From: Mycetocola lacteus
GTDB taxonomy: Bacteria; Actinomycetota; Actinomycetes; Actinomycetales; Microbacteriaceae
Length of the DNA: 64,000 nt
Reading direction: 5' to 3'
NCBI RefSeq assembly: GCF_003667575.1
Contig: NZ_RCUY01000015.1
Location: 62,001-126,000 of the forward strand
Every line of letters starts with the position of its first letter. Positions within the stretch are counted from its first letter, which is position 1. Positions 33,588-41,087 of this stretch are shown here, piece by piece. Both the position numbers and the translations under genes were made by a program. The notes under the pieces were generated by a model. That model saw only the letters and a program-made list of their open reading frames with translations. It was not told the DNA's origin and made no database searches.

Positions 33588-34928
33588 GTGACTGAACGCG
33601 TATTGGTAAAAAACCTGGCGGCACTGGCCGATGGCCCCGTGACCGTATCCGGTTGGGTAGAAACTGTCCGAGACCAGAAGAAGGTCCAGTTTATTGTGCT
33701 CCGGGATGAGTCCGGCGCGGTACAGCTGGTCACCCCGGCGACCCGGGAACTGGTGGAGGACGATCCCACCTCGGCCGCGAAGCTCGCACTGACCGAGACC
33801 ATTTCCGGTCTCGCTCACGGCTCCTTCGTCTCGGTCACCGGTGAACTCAAGCACGACGAGCGCGTGAAGCTCGGCGGGCTCGAGGTCAAGATTTCCTCGC
33901 TCGAGGTCCTCAGCGCGGCCAACCCGGAAACCCCGATCGCCGCCGACTCGTCGCTGGACAAGCGTCAGGACTGGCGCTTCCTCGACCTGCGTAACCCCAA
34001 GCAGAACCTGATCTTCAAGATCCAGACCACCTTCCTGCACGCGATGCGCGAGTACTGGGTCGACAACGACTTCATCGAAATTCACACCCCCAAGCTCATG
34101 GCCAGCGCCTCCGAGTCGCGCGCCGAGCTGTTTGAGGTCGAGTACTTCGACACCACCGCCTACCTGGCGCAGAGCCCGCAGTTCTTCAAGCAGATGGCTC
34201 AGTCCGCCGGCTTCGGCAAGATCTTCGAGGTGGGCCCGGCCTTCCGCGCCGACCCCTCTTTCACTAGCCGTCACGCTACGGAGTTCACCTCCGTGGACTC
34301 GGAGATCAGCTGGATCGAGAGCCACGAAGACGTCATGAAGCTGCACGAGGACCTGATCGTCGCCGGTTTCAGCGCGGTCAAGGCCAAGCACGGCGAGGCC
34401 ATCAAGGAGCTCTTCGACGTCGAGGTCACCGTCCCCGCCACCCCGTTCCCCCGTATTCCGCTGGCCGAGGCCAAGGAAATCATCAAGGAGCGCGGCTACG
34501 AGGTTCCGCGTTCGGATGACGACATGGACCCCGAGGGTGAGCGTCAGATCGCCGCCTACGTGCGCGAGACCTACGGCCACGAGTTCGTCTTCCTGACCGA
34601 CTACGCCGCCTCGATCCGCCCGTTCTACCACATGCGTCACGCGGACAACCCGGGCCTCACCAACTCCTACGACCTGATCTTCAACGGTGTGGAGATCTCG
34701 ACCGGCGCTCAGCGTGAGCACCGCGTCGACGTCCTGGAAGCTCAGATGCGCGATAAGGGCATGGAGCCCAAGGAGCTCGACTTCTACCTCGACTTCTTCC
34801 GCTACGGCGCACCGAGCCACGGTGGATTCGGCATGGGCCTGGCCCGCGTGCTGATGCTCATGCTGCACGAGTCGAGCATCCGCGAGGTCACCTACCTGTT
34901 CCGCGGCCCGACCCGTCTGGCCCCGTAA
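33588..34928 (+). CDS. asnS: asparagine-tRNA ligase (AspS/AsnS-type class II synthetase)
   Basis: 446-residue class IIb aminoacyl-tRNA synthetase. N-terminal OB-fold anticodon-binding domain (about 1-110; VSGWVETVRDQKKVQFIVLRD). Class II motif 2 FEVGPAFRADPS (about 212-223) and motif 3 GGFGMGLARVLMLML (about 411-425). The FRADPSFTSRHATEF stretch is of the archaeal-type AspRS/AsnRS kind and the length is that of the compact form. It may charge Asn-tRNA or be a non-discriminating AspRS; the name follows common annotation of this form in actinobacteria. Strong codon bias suggests high expression. Confidence 0.85.
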   Translation: MTERVLVKNLAALADGPVTVSGWVETVRDQKKVQFIVLRDESGAVQLVTPATRELVEDDPTSAAKLALTETISGLAHGSFVSVTGELKHDERVKLGGLEVKISSLEVLSAANPETPIAADSSLDKRQDWRFLDLRNPKQNLIFKIQTTFLHAMREYWVDNDFIEIHTPKLMASASESRAELFEVEYFDTTAYLAQSPQFFKQMAQSAGFGKIFEVGPAFRADPSFTSRHATEFTSVDSEISWIESHEDVMKLHEDLIVAGFSAVKAKHGEAIKELFDVEVTVPATPFPRIPLAEAKEIIKERGYEVPRSDDDMDPEGERQIAAYVRETYGHEFVFLTDYAASIRPFYHMRHADNPGLTNSYDLIFNGVEISTGAQREHRVDVLEAQMRDKGMEPKELDFYLDFFRYGAPSHGGFGMGLARVLMLMLHESSIREVTYLFRGPTRLAP

Positions 34929-34944
34929 CCCGCGCTTACCCAGA

Positions 34945-34980
34945 CGAAGGCCCGTTCCGCAGATGCGGAACGGGCCTTCG
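34945..34980 (+). terminator. hairpin after asnS
   Basis: Perfect 16-bp stem (CGAAGGCCCGTTCCGC with its complement), 4-nt loop, 17 nt past the stop; no long T tract follows. Confidence 0.75.
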
Positions 34981-35065
34981 TAGTCTCGGGGGGGGGGGAG
35001 GTGCGTAACCGCTAGCGAACGGGTCAGAGCCAGCTAGTCTCGGGGGGATGGTGCGGAACCGTTAG
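34981..35065. repeat. imperfect direct repeat with an 11-G homopolymer
   Basis: Two copies of TAGTCTCGGGGGG...GTGCG.AACCG.TAG (34981-35015 and 35035-35065). The first copy contains a run of about 11 G. The second copy runs into the stop codon of the DoxX gene. Confidence 0.6.
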
Positions 35066-35532
35066 TTTCGGGACTTCCTCCACCGCCGCCACAGTGCGGG
35101 CAGCGAGAGGGTTCCGGCTGCCAGCGGCCAGGCGATCACCGGGATCGCCAGCAGGATCATGATCGGGTACTGGGCGATCAGCTGATCGGCGAGCCAGTAG
35201 GAGACCAGCAGCGCGCTGCCGGCCATCGCGATCCAACGCGGCAGCACCCCCAGGATCAGCAGGATGCCCAGGCTGAGCTCCAGGGCGGGCATCAGAATCC
35301 CGAAGAATCCCGATCCCGGACCGAGAATATGCTCGGTGAAGAATTTATAGAATTCGGGCACCCGCGGGTTTTTGGAGGTGCTTCCCACCACCAGCAGGAT
35401 GTCGGCCTGGCCGAATCCGGCGCGGTACTTGGTGATGCCCTCACCCAGCCAGAGGATACCCAGCACCACCCGGGCCACGGAGGCGGCGACCGCCGCGAGA
35501 CGCCGGGGAAACACGGCGGTCACCGATCTCAC
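35062..35532 (-). CDS. DoxX-family membrane protein
   Basis: 156 residues with four membrane helices (about 14-32, 72-95, 98-115 and 123-142). The DoxX pattern is visible: LGILWLGEGITKYRAGFG, a loop with FYKFFTEHILGPGSGFFG, then MPALELSLGILLILGVLPRW. It follows the DM13-type lipoprotein by 3 nt, so the pair is probably co-transcribed. DoxX proteins are linked to quinone or thiol redox processes at the membrane; no specific activity can be claimed. Confidence 0.82.
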   Translation of the reverse strand: MRSVTAVFPRRLAAVAASVARVVLGILWLGEGITKYRAGFGQADILLVVGSTSKNPRVPEFYKFFTEHILGPGSGFFGILMPALELSLGILLILGVLPRWIAMAGSALLVSYWLADQLIAQYPIMILLAIPVIAWPLAAGTLSLPALWRRWRKSRN

Positions 35533-35535
35533 CGC

Positions 35536-35982
35536 CTAGGCCAGGGGTGCGGCGCCGAAGACCGCCAGCGCCTTGTCGCAGTGCACCACGACGTACTTGA
35601 AGTCGCCGGCCTTGACACCGTCGAGCTTGAAGGTCTGCGAGGCGGCATCAAACTTAACCGCGCCCAGCGTGGTTCCCGCGGTCACCGCGGCCTCGTCGGT
35701 GCCGTTGGTCAGGTAGAGGTGCAGGTCGGGGCCCTCATCGGAGGAGAAGCCGGACAGGGTCAGGGTGTCGCCGTCGATCTTCGCGGTGCCGGCCACCTTC
35801 TTGTCGTTGAGCCCGGCGAAGGTTCCGCTGAGGCTTGCGGCGGCGGGGGTCGTAGCCTCGGCCGAGTGTGATGCGGCGGGCTTGCTCGACCCGGTGTCGG
35901 AGGCGGGCGAGCTACATGCGCTCAGACCCGCGGTGAGGGCGATGGCTGCTGCGGCGGTGACGAGAACGGTCTTGATGCGCAT
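35536..35982 (-). CDS. DM13-domain lipoprotein
   Basis: 148 residues from ATG 35982 (AAAGGA upstream). Lipoprotein signal with lipobox LSAC (Cys 23), a Ser/Ala/Thr-rich linker to about 48, then a small beta domain: LSGTFAGLNDKKVAGTAKI, GPDLHLYLTNG, LGAVKFDAASQTFKL, and the terminal YVVVHCDKALAVFGAAPL, whose Cys sits where DM13 domains have their conserved one. DM13 is thought to have a redox role in extracellular proteins. Divergent from a two-component system that may regulate it. Confidence 0.8.
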   Translation of the reverse strand: MRIKTVLVTAAAAIALTAGLSACSSPASDTGSSKPAASHSAEATTPAAASLSGTFAGLNDKKVAGTAKIDGDTLTLSGFSSDEGPDLHLYLTNGTDEAAVTAGTTLGAVKFDAASQTFKLDGVKAGDFKYVVVHCDKALAVFGAAPLA

Positions 35983-36123
35983 GATGTGGGTCCTTTCGAT
36001 GGTGAACAACTTGCGTGATCAACAGCCAATCAATTCCGCCCCACCCCCGGAGCGGATATAACAGGGCCGTAAGCGCATATTTCATTCCCGTAAGAATTCA
36101 GGGTTCGCGCGGGATCCCCGGGT

Positions 36124-36129
36124 TAGTCT
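36124..36129 (+). promoter_or_regulatory. -10 box of the response regulator, leaderless
   Basis: TAGTCT, then 7 nt, then the GTG at 36137. Confidence 0.5.
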
Positions 36130-36136
36130 CGGACCT

Positions 36137-36829
36137 GTGGAATCGAAACCGCGTGTGATGCTGATTGAGGACGACCCAACCGTACGAACGGTGGTCGCCG
36201 ATTTCCTGCGCGCCGCCGGGCTCGACCTGTCCGAGTATGGCGACGGGACCACCGCGGCCGCCGCAGTGCGCGAGCGCATCCCCGACCTGCTGATCGTGGA
36301 CCGCATGCTTCCCGGCAAGAGCGGCGATGAACTGTGCCGCGAGGTGCGCGGTTACTCGGACGTCCCGATCATGATGCTCACCGCCCTCTCCGCGGTGGAC
36401 CAGCGGATCGAGGGTCTGGAACACGGGGCCGATGACTATGTGGCCAAGCCGTTCTCGCTGCGCGAGCTCCAGCTGCGCGCCGAGGCGCTGCTGCGTCGAC
36501 GCGCCACCGTGGGGGCTGCGGCGATGATCGTGCACGGCGACTTCCGCATCGACCCGGTGCACCGTCGCGCCTGGGCGCATGAGCGCGAGATCACGCTGAC
36601 CGCCCGCGAATACGAACTCTTCCTCTACCTGCTGGCCAATCCCGGCCGCGATATCGGTCGCGACGAGCTGCTGCGCGAGGTGTGGGGCTGGGGCTTCGGC
36701 GATCCCTCCACGGTGACCGTGCACGTGCGCCGCCTGCGCGAAAAGATCGAACCCGACCCGCGCTTCCCCTGCCACCTGAAAACCGTGTGGGGTGCCGGAT
36801 ACCGTTTCTTTGTGGAGGCCACATGCTGA
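36137..36829 (+). CDS. OmpR-family response regulator
   Basis: 230 residues. Receiver domain (about 1-120) with acidic pocket EDD (11-13), phospho-acceptor Asp 55 in LLIVDRMLPG, Thr 82 and Lys 104 in VAKPFS. Winged-helix DNA-binding domain (about 130-226): LTAREYELFLYLLANPGRDIGRDELLREVWGW followed by TVTVHVRRLREKIEPDP and VWGAGYRF. Its stop overlaps the histidine kinase start by 7 nt. Divergent from the DM13-DoxX pair, its most likely local target. Signal unknown. Confidence 0.94.
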   Translation: MESKPRVMLIEDDPTVRTVVADFLRAAGLDLSEYGDGTTAAAAVRERIPDLLIVDRMLPGKSGDELCREVRGYSDVPIMMLTALSAVDQRIEGLEHGADDYVAKPFSLRELQLRAEALLRRRATVGAAAMIVHGDFRIDPVHRRAWAHEREITLTAREYELFLYLLANPGRDIGRDELLREVWGWGFGDPSTVTVHVRRLREKIEPDPRFPCHLKTVWGAGYRFFVEATC

Positions 36830-37965
36830 GCGTTTCCGATCTCTGCCTGATCGTCTTCACCACGGCCGCGTGCACCGCGGCGGTCTCGCTGCTCGCCTGG
36901 GGCGCGCTGCACCTCAACCGGCGCGGATCTATCGCCTCCCAGTTTGTGATCGTGACCGGGGCCGCGGTGGTCGCCGTGGCCGTATCCACGATCGTGGTGC
37001 TGATCGAGATGCTGTTCTCCGAGCACGACCTCACAGTGCTCGCCTGGCTGCTCGGTGTTGCCGCGCTGATGAGCATGACGGCGGCCTGGCTGATGACCAC
37101 CCGGGTGGTGCGCCGCTCCACCGGGCACCTGCTGGATTCGACCCGGCGGATCGCCGACGGCCACGTGGTGGATCCCGAAAACCCCGGCTGGCGAGAGTTC
37201 GCCGCGCTCTCCGAGGAACTCGCCGATACCTCACGCAAGCTCGCCGATGCCCGCGCTGACATCACCCGGCTGGATGCGGCCCGACGCGAGTTTTTTGTCT
37301 GGATCTCCCATGATCTGCGCACCCCGATGGCCGGCATCCGGGCGCTGGCCGAGGCAATGGAGGCGGGGGTCGCCGAGCGTCCGGTCGAGTACAGCCGCCA
37401 GATCCGCGAGCGGGTCGACGCGATGGGCCTGATGGTGGACGACCTCTTCGCCCTGGCCAGGATCGAATCGGGCACCCTGGATCTGCGCCGCGAACTGGTG
37501 GACCTGCTCGACCTGGTCTCCGATGCGGTCTCCGACGTGCAGCACGTGGCCGCCGCCCGCGGCATCCGGATCGAGCAGCGCGGGGTCGAGGGTCACACGC
37601 TCTGGGGGGATCCCCGCGAGTTGACCCGGGCCATCGGCAACCTCCTGGCCAACGGCATCCGGCACGCCCCCGACCACTCGGAAATCCTGGTGTCGGCCAC
37701 CACGCTTGAGGACGGGCACCTGGTGCTCAGCATCCTCGATCACGGCAGCGGCGTCTCGACCGAGGACCTGGGCCGCATGTTCGACGTGGGCTGGCGCGGC
37801 GACGCCGCCCGCACCGCCGAACCCGCCGGAACCCAGGGCGGCGCGGGCCTCGGCCTCGCCATCGTGCGCGGCATCGTCAAGGCCCACGGCGGCGATGTAA
37901 GTGCCCGCCTGGTGAGCGACGGCTTCTGTCTGGACATCACGCTGCCCACGGAGTCCGGCCGCTAG
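36823..37965 (+). CDS. sensor histidine kinase
   Basis: 380 residues from ATG 36823 (TGGAGG upstream). Membrane helices about 6-28, 38-64 and 71-92 with very short external loops, so sensing within the membrane is plausible. HAMP-like linker about 92-145, H-box FFVWISHDLRTPMAGIR with phospho-His 163, N-box IGNLLANGIRHAPDHS, G1 LDHGSGVS and G2 GGAGLGLAIVRGIV. Partner of the response regulator encoded immediately upstream. Confidence 0.93.
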   Translation: MLSVSDLCLIVFTTAACTAAVSLLAWGALHLNRRGSIASQFVIVTGAAVVAVAVSTIVVLIEMLFSEHDLTVLAWLLGVAALMSMTAAWLMTTRVVRRSTGHLLDSTRRIADGHVVDPENPGWREFAALSEELADTSRKLADARADITRLDAARREFFVWISHDLRTPMAGIRALAEAMEAGVAERPVEYSRQIRERVDAMGLMVDDLFALARIESGTLDLRRELVDLLDLVSDAVSDVQHVAAARGIRIEQRGVEGHTLWGDPRELTRAIGNLLANGIRHAPDHSEILVSATTLEDGHLVLSILDHGSGVSTEDLGRMFDVGWRGDAARTAEPAGTQGGAGLGLAIVRGIVKAHGGDVSARLVSDGFCLDITLPTESGR

Positions 37966-38074
37966 GCCACCCCCATCACACAGCACCACCCCCCGGGCCA
38001 CAGACCCCGGCCGCTAGGCTGCGCTTCCCCACACACTTCCCCGGCACCCGGCCGGGGCTGATTGGAGTACCCTC

Positions 38075-38674
38075 ATGTCCGAAAACGCCTCCCCCTCCCC
38101 CGAAATCTCGCCCGCCGCCGACCCCGTGCACGAGGCCCCCGGTCTACCCCTGGGTTCTGCGTTTCCCGATGCCCAGCTGATCGGACCGCACGGCGAGCCC
38201 ACCACGTTCGCGGCTGTCCGCGGAGACCGACCGGCGGTTGTGGTGTTTTATCGCGGAGCATGGTGCCCCTACTGCAATGTGATCCTGGCACGCTATCGAA
38301 ATGAGCTGGCCGGACCGCTGCGCGAGGCCGGTATCGCGCTGATTGCGCTGAGTCCACAAACCCCGGACGGATCGCTGAGCATCACCGAAAAGAACGATCT
38401 GGACTTCGACGTACTCTCCGACCCGGGCAACACGCTGGCCACCGAACTCGGGATCCTGCTGCGCCTGGACGAGCAGGCTCAGGAGCTCTATCGCGGCCAC
38501 GGTGTGGACTTCACCGAGGTCAACGCCGACGGCACCGCGGTCCTCCCCCTGCCCACCGTCGCCATCCTGTCGGCCACCGGGACCCTGGAGTGGATCGAAA
38601 CCTTCGCCGACTTTACCCAGCGCACCGAACCCGCCACCATCCTGGCCGCGCTGGAGTCCGTGACCCTGCGCTAG
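38075..38674 (+). CDS. peroxiredoxin-like (AhpC/TSA) family protein
   Basis: 199 residues, thioredoxin-fold. Active-site region VVVFYRGAWCPYCNVILARYRNEL (about 53-76) has a CxxC (Cys 62 and 65), the pattern of the peroxiredoxin-like/Prx-like2 subgroup rather than classical one-Cys sites. IALSPQTPDGS and DFDVLSDPGNTLATELGI follow. Probably cytosolic, since there is no signal peptide. ATG with GGAG at 7 nt. Stands alone, between the two-component system and the nucleoside hydrolase. Peroxidase versus thiol-reductase role cannot be told apart here. Confidence 0.85.
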   Translation: MSENASPSPEISPAADPVHEAPGLPLGSAFPDAQLIGPHGEPTTFAAVRGDRPAVVVFYRGAWCPYCNVILARYRNELAGPLREAGIALIALSPQTPDGSLSITEKNDLDFDVLSDPGNTLATELGILLRLDEQAQELYRGHGVDFTEVNADGTAVLPLPTVAILSATGTLEWIETFADFTQRTEPATILAALESVTLR

Positions 38675-38687
38675 GTCAACCCCGGTC

Positions 38688-38732
38688 CACGGCCGGTGCC
38701 CACATCCGTTGAGGTGCGGACACCGGCCGTTT
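38688..38732 (+). terminator. terminator after the peroxiredoxin-like gene
   Basis: CACGGCCGGTG pairs with CACCGGCCGT, with an extra inner stem CATCCG/CGGA; followed by TTTGTCT. Confidence 0.7.
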
Positions 38733-38798
38733 GTCTGCCCCAATCCTGTGTGTGCGCCCACCCATCGAGGCATCGGCTTGACCCGCTTCCAAATTTGT

Positions 38799-38810
38799 GT
38801 AATCGTTTAC
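38799..38810. promoter_or_regulatory. LacI-type operator upstream of the nucleoside hydrolase
   Basis: GTAATCGTTTAC, a near-palindrome with the CG centre typical of LacI-family sites. Its exact reverse complement occurs at 40946-40957 next to the lacI/MFS divergent promoter. Confidence 0.75.
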
Positions 38811-38850
38811 GCATAGCTTGGCTTCTGGCCCCCGATCAATGGAGAGAAAA

Positions 38851-39786
38851 ATGCCAATTCCGGTCATCCTGGACTGCGACCCCGGCCACGACGATGTGTT
38901 CGCGATCTGGCTCGCCGCGGGCAACCCCGCACTCGATCTGAAGGCCATCACGACCGTCAGCGGTAACGGCTACCTCGAGCACACCACCCACAACGCGCGC
39001 GTCGCCTGCACCGTCGCCGGCATCACCGGCGTGCCGATCGCCGCCGGCGCGGCCGAGCCGCTTGAGCGCACCCTCACCCCCGGCACCTGGATCCACGGCG
39101 AGAACGCCCTCGGTGGCCCCGTACTGCCCGAGGTCACCGTGCCGCTGGATGAGCGCTCGGCCATCGAGCTGATCGCCGACACCGTGCGCGCCTCGGAGGA
39201 GAAGATCACCCTGATCCCCACCGGCCCGCTCACCAATATCGCCCACTTTGTGCGCACTTACCCCGAGCTGCTGGAGCGGATCGAGCGGATCGTCTGGATG
39301 GGTGGCTCGACCGGCCGCGGCAACTGCGGTGCCGCCTACGCCGAGTTCAACGCCTGGGCCGATCCTGAGGCCGTGGACGTGGTGCTGAAGTCGGGCATCG
39401 ACTTCACCATGGTGGGTCTGAACATCACCCACCAGGCCCTGATTACCCAGGACGTGCGCAGCCGTATCCGCAACCTCGGCAACGAGACCGGCGTCTTCGG
39501 TGCCGAGCTGCTGGAGTTCTTCTGCAACTCCTATAACGATGTCGAGGGCATGCCCGACGGCCCCCTGCACGACCCGGTGGCAGTGGCCCTGGTCATCGAT
39601 GCGGCCGTGGCCACCACCGTGCACACCCGCGTGGATGTCGAGCTGGTGGGCACCGAAACTGCCGGGGCAACCTGCGTGGACCTGCACGACATGCTGAAGC
39701 GCGAGAAGAACGCCCACGTGGCGATCGACCTCGACGTGGACCGGTTCTGGAGCCTGGTCGAGGATGCCGTCGCAACCCTGAAGTAG
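38851..39786 (+). CDS. ribonucleoside hydrolase (IunH/RihA-like)
   Basis: Hydrolyses the N-glycosidic bond of nucleosides to base plus ribose. 311 residues from ATG 38851 (GGAGAG upstream). Seen: N-terminal Ca-binding VILDCDPGHDDVFAIW (DxDxGxDD form at 8-15), TTVSGNGYLEHTTHNA, ITLIPTGPLTNIAHF, MGGSTGRGNCGAAYAEFNAWADPEA (about 151-175) and the catalytic His-Asp in GPLHDPVAVA (about 240). A LacI operator lies in its promoter region. The ribose it frees would be phosphorylated by the ribokinase encoded 3.7 kb downstream. Confidence 0.93.
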   Translation: MPIPVILDCDPGHDDVFAIWLAAGNPALDLKAITTVSGNGYLEHTTHNARVACTVAGITGVPIAAGAAEPLERTLTPGTWIHGENALGGPVLPEVTVPLDERSAIELIADTVRASEEKITLIPTGPLTNIAHFVRTYPELLERIERIVWMGGSTGRGNCGAAYAEFNAWADPEAVDVVLKSGIDFTMVGLNITHQALITQDVRSRIRNLGNETGVFGAELLEFFCNSYNDVEGMPDGPLHDPVAVALVIDAAVATTVHTRVDVELVGTETAGATCVDLHDMLKREKNAHVAIDLDVDRFWSLVEDAVATLK

Positions 39787-39791
39787 TCTCA

Positions 39792-39828
39792 AAAATGGCT
39801 GTGGCCCGCGGAATTCCGCGGGCCACAG
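39792..39828. terminator. bidirectional terminator between iunH and lacI genes
   Basis: Perfect palindrome of 15-bp arms (CTGTGGCCCGCGGAA with its complement). The minus-strand exit has T5. Confidence 0.88.
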
Positions 39829-39847
39829 GCGTAACTATGTACGCGGG

Positions 39848-40846
39848 TTACGGGCGACTCGTGGACTCGCGCACCACGAGCTGCGGGGCGATCCGGCTGT
39901 AGACGGTCGGGGCATCCCGATCCTCGGTGCGCAGCACCAGCGCGCGAATGGCCTCGCGGGCCAGCGCGGCGATCGGCTGCACCACCGAGGTCAGTGGCGG
40001 GTCGGTGATCTCGGCCAGCAGGGTGTCATCGAATCCGGTGAGCAGGGTGTCGCGCGGCACCCGCTTGCCCGCCGCGCGCAGCGCCCCGAGCACACCCACC
40101 GCGATCAGGTCGTCACCGCAGACGATCGCATCCGGGAGCTCACCCCGGGCCACCAGCGCGGCCCCGGCCTCGAGTCCGTACTCGCGGGAGAAGTTTCCAA
40201 AAATGGGCTCGTGCACATCGAGCCCCGCGGATGCCCGGGCGAAGGCCAACCGGCGCTCGCGCCCCACCGAGGTGTTGTCATTGGCGCCGATATAGACGAT
40301 CGAGCGCACACCCTGCTCGCGCAGATGGGCGATCACCAGGTCGATGCCGCGGTCGTTATCCACCCCGATAAAGTCGCTGGCCAGCCCCTCGACCCGGCGG
40401 TCCAGCTGCACCAGCGGGATCCGGGCGGCGGTCTTAATCAGCGCCTCGCTGGAGCCCTGCGCATCCGAGGGCACCACGATCACACCCTCGACCCGGCCAC
40501 CCAGCAGTAGGTCGAGCCGCCGCGCCTCGCGCTCAATCTCGCCGTGGGAATCGGCGATGATCAGCTCCAGATCCTGCTCCTGTAACTCGGCCTCGACCGC
40601 GTGCACCACCTGCGCATAAAACGGGTTACCCACCACGGGGATGATCATGCCGATGGTGCGATTGCTTCCCTCTCGCAACGCGCGGGCGGCCGCATTGACC
40701 TGGTATCCGAGGCGTTCGGCGGTGCGCTTGACCAGCGCCTGAGTCTTCCGAGAGACCCGATCCTTGCCCGCCAGGGCGCGGGAGGCGGTCGCGATCGAGA
40801 CGCCCGCCGCATCGGCCACGTCCTGCAGGCGAACTTCCGCACTCAT
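39848..40846 (-). CDS. LacI-family repressor of the nucleoside/ribose regulon
   Basis: 332 residues from ATG 40846 (AAAGGG upstream); the longer open frame is rejected because the LacI HTH starts right after this ATG. N-terminal HTH VRLQDVADAAGVSIATASRAL and hinge LGYQVNAAARALREGSNRTIG (about 47-67), then a periplasmic-binding-like ligand domain (VVGNPFYAQVVHAVEAELQ, GVIVVPSD, FIGVDNDRGIDLVIAHL, AIVCGDDLIAVGVL, TLLTGFDDT). Divergent from the MFS permease. Identical operators upstream of permease and hydrolase make these its likely targets. Effector (ribose, ribose-5-phosphate or nucleoside) unknown. Confidence 0.92.
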   Translation of the reverse strand: MSAEVRLQDVADAAGVSIATASRALAGKDRVSRKTQALVKRTAERLGYQVNAAARALREGSNRTIGMIIPVVGNPFYAQVVHAVEAELQEQDLELIIADSHGEIEREARRLDLLLGGRVEGVIVVPSDAQGSSEALIKTAARIPLVQLDRRVEGLASDFIGVDNDRGIDLVIAHLREQGVRSIVYIGANDNTSVGRERRLAFARASAGLDVHEPIFGNFSREYGLEAGAALVARGELPDAIVCGDDLIAVGVLGALRAAGKRVPRDTLLTGFDDTLLAEITDPPLTSVVQPIAALAREAIRALVLRTEDRDAPTVYSRIAPQLVVRESTSRP

Positions 40847-40912
40847 CCCGGACCCTTTCGCTGGAAATTGGAGAATTCCCAGCCTATCGGCAACCCCCGA
40901 AGGAATCCCGCG

Positions 40913-40941
40913 TTGCCGAAGTGGATGTTGTGGGGTATTCT
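40913..40941 (+). promoter_or_regulatory. promoter of the MFS permease-ribokinase operon
   Basis: -35 TTGCCG and -10 TATTCT with exactly 17 nt between. The LacI operator begins 5 nt after the -10, at the expected transcription start. Confidence 0.75.
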
Positions 40942-40945
40942 CTGT

Positions 40946-40957
40946 GTAAACGATTAC
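40946..40957. promoter_or_regulatory. LacI-type operator at the permease promoter
   Basis: GTAAACGATTAC, the reverse complement of the site before the nucleoside hydrolase gene. Overlaps the predicted transcription start, so binding would block initiation. Confidence 0.8.
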
Positions 40958-41087
40958 GCAAACATGCGGAAAACGAGTCCATTTCGTTCCCCGCGGGGTC
41001 GCGCAATCCACACCACAACTCCCCAAACCTCGGGCCCGCACGCGAATCTCGCGTAGGGTCTAACCTCACAACGAAGTGGACTATCCG

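Noticed and set aside
33513..34868. 451-residue minus-strand open frame
   Set aside because: Antisense to asnS, a strongly biased housekeeping gene.
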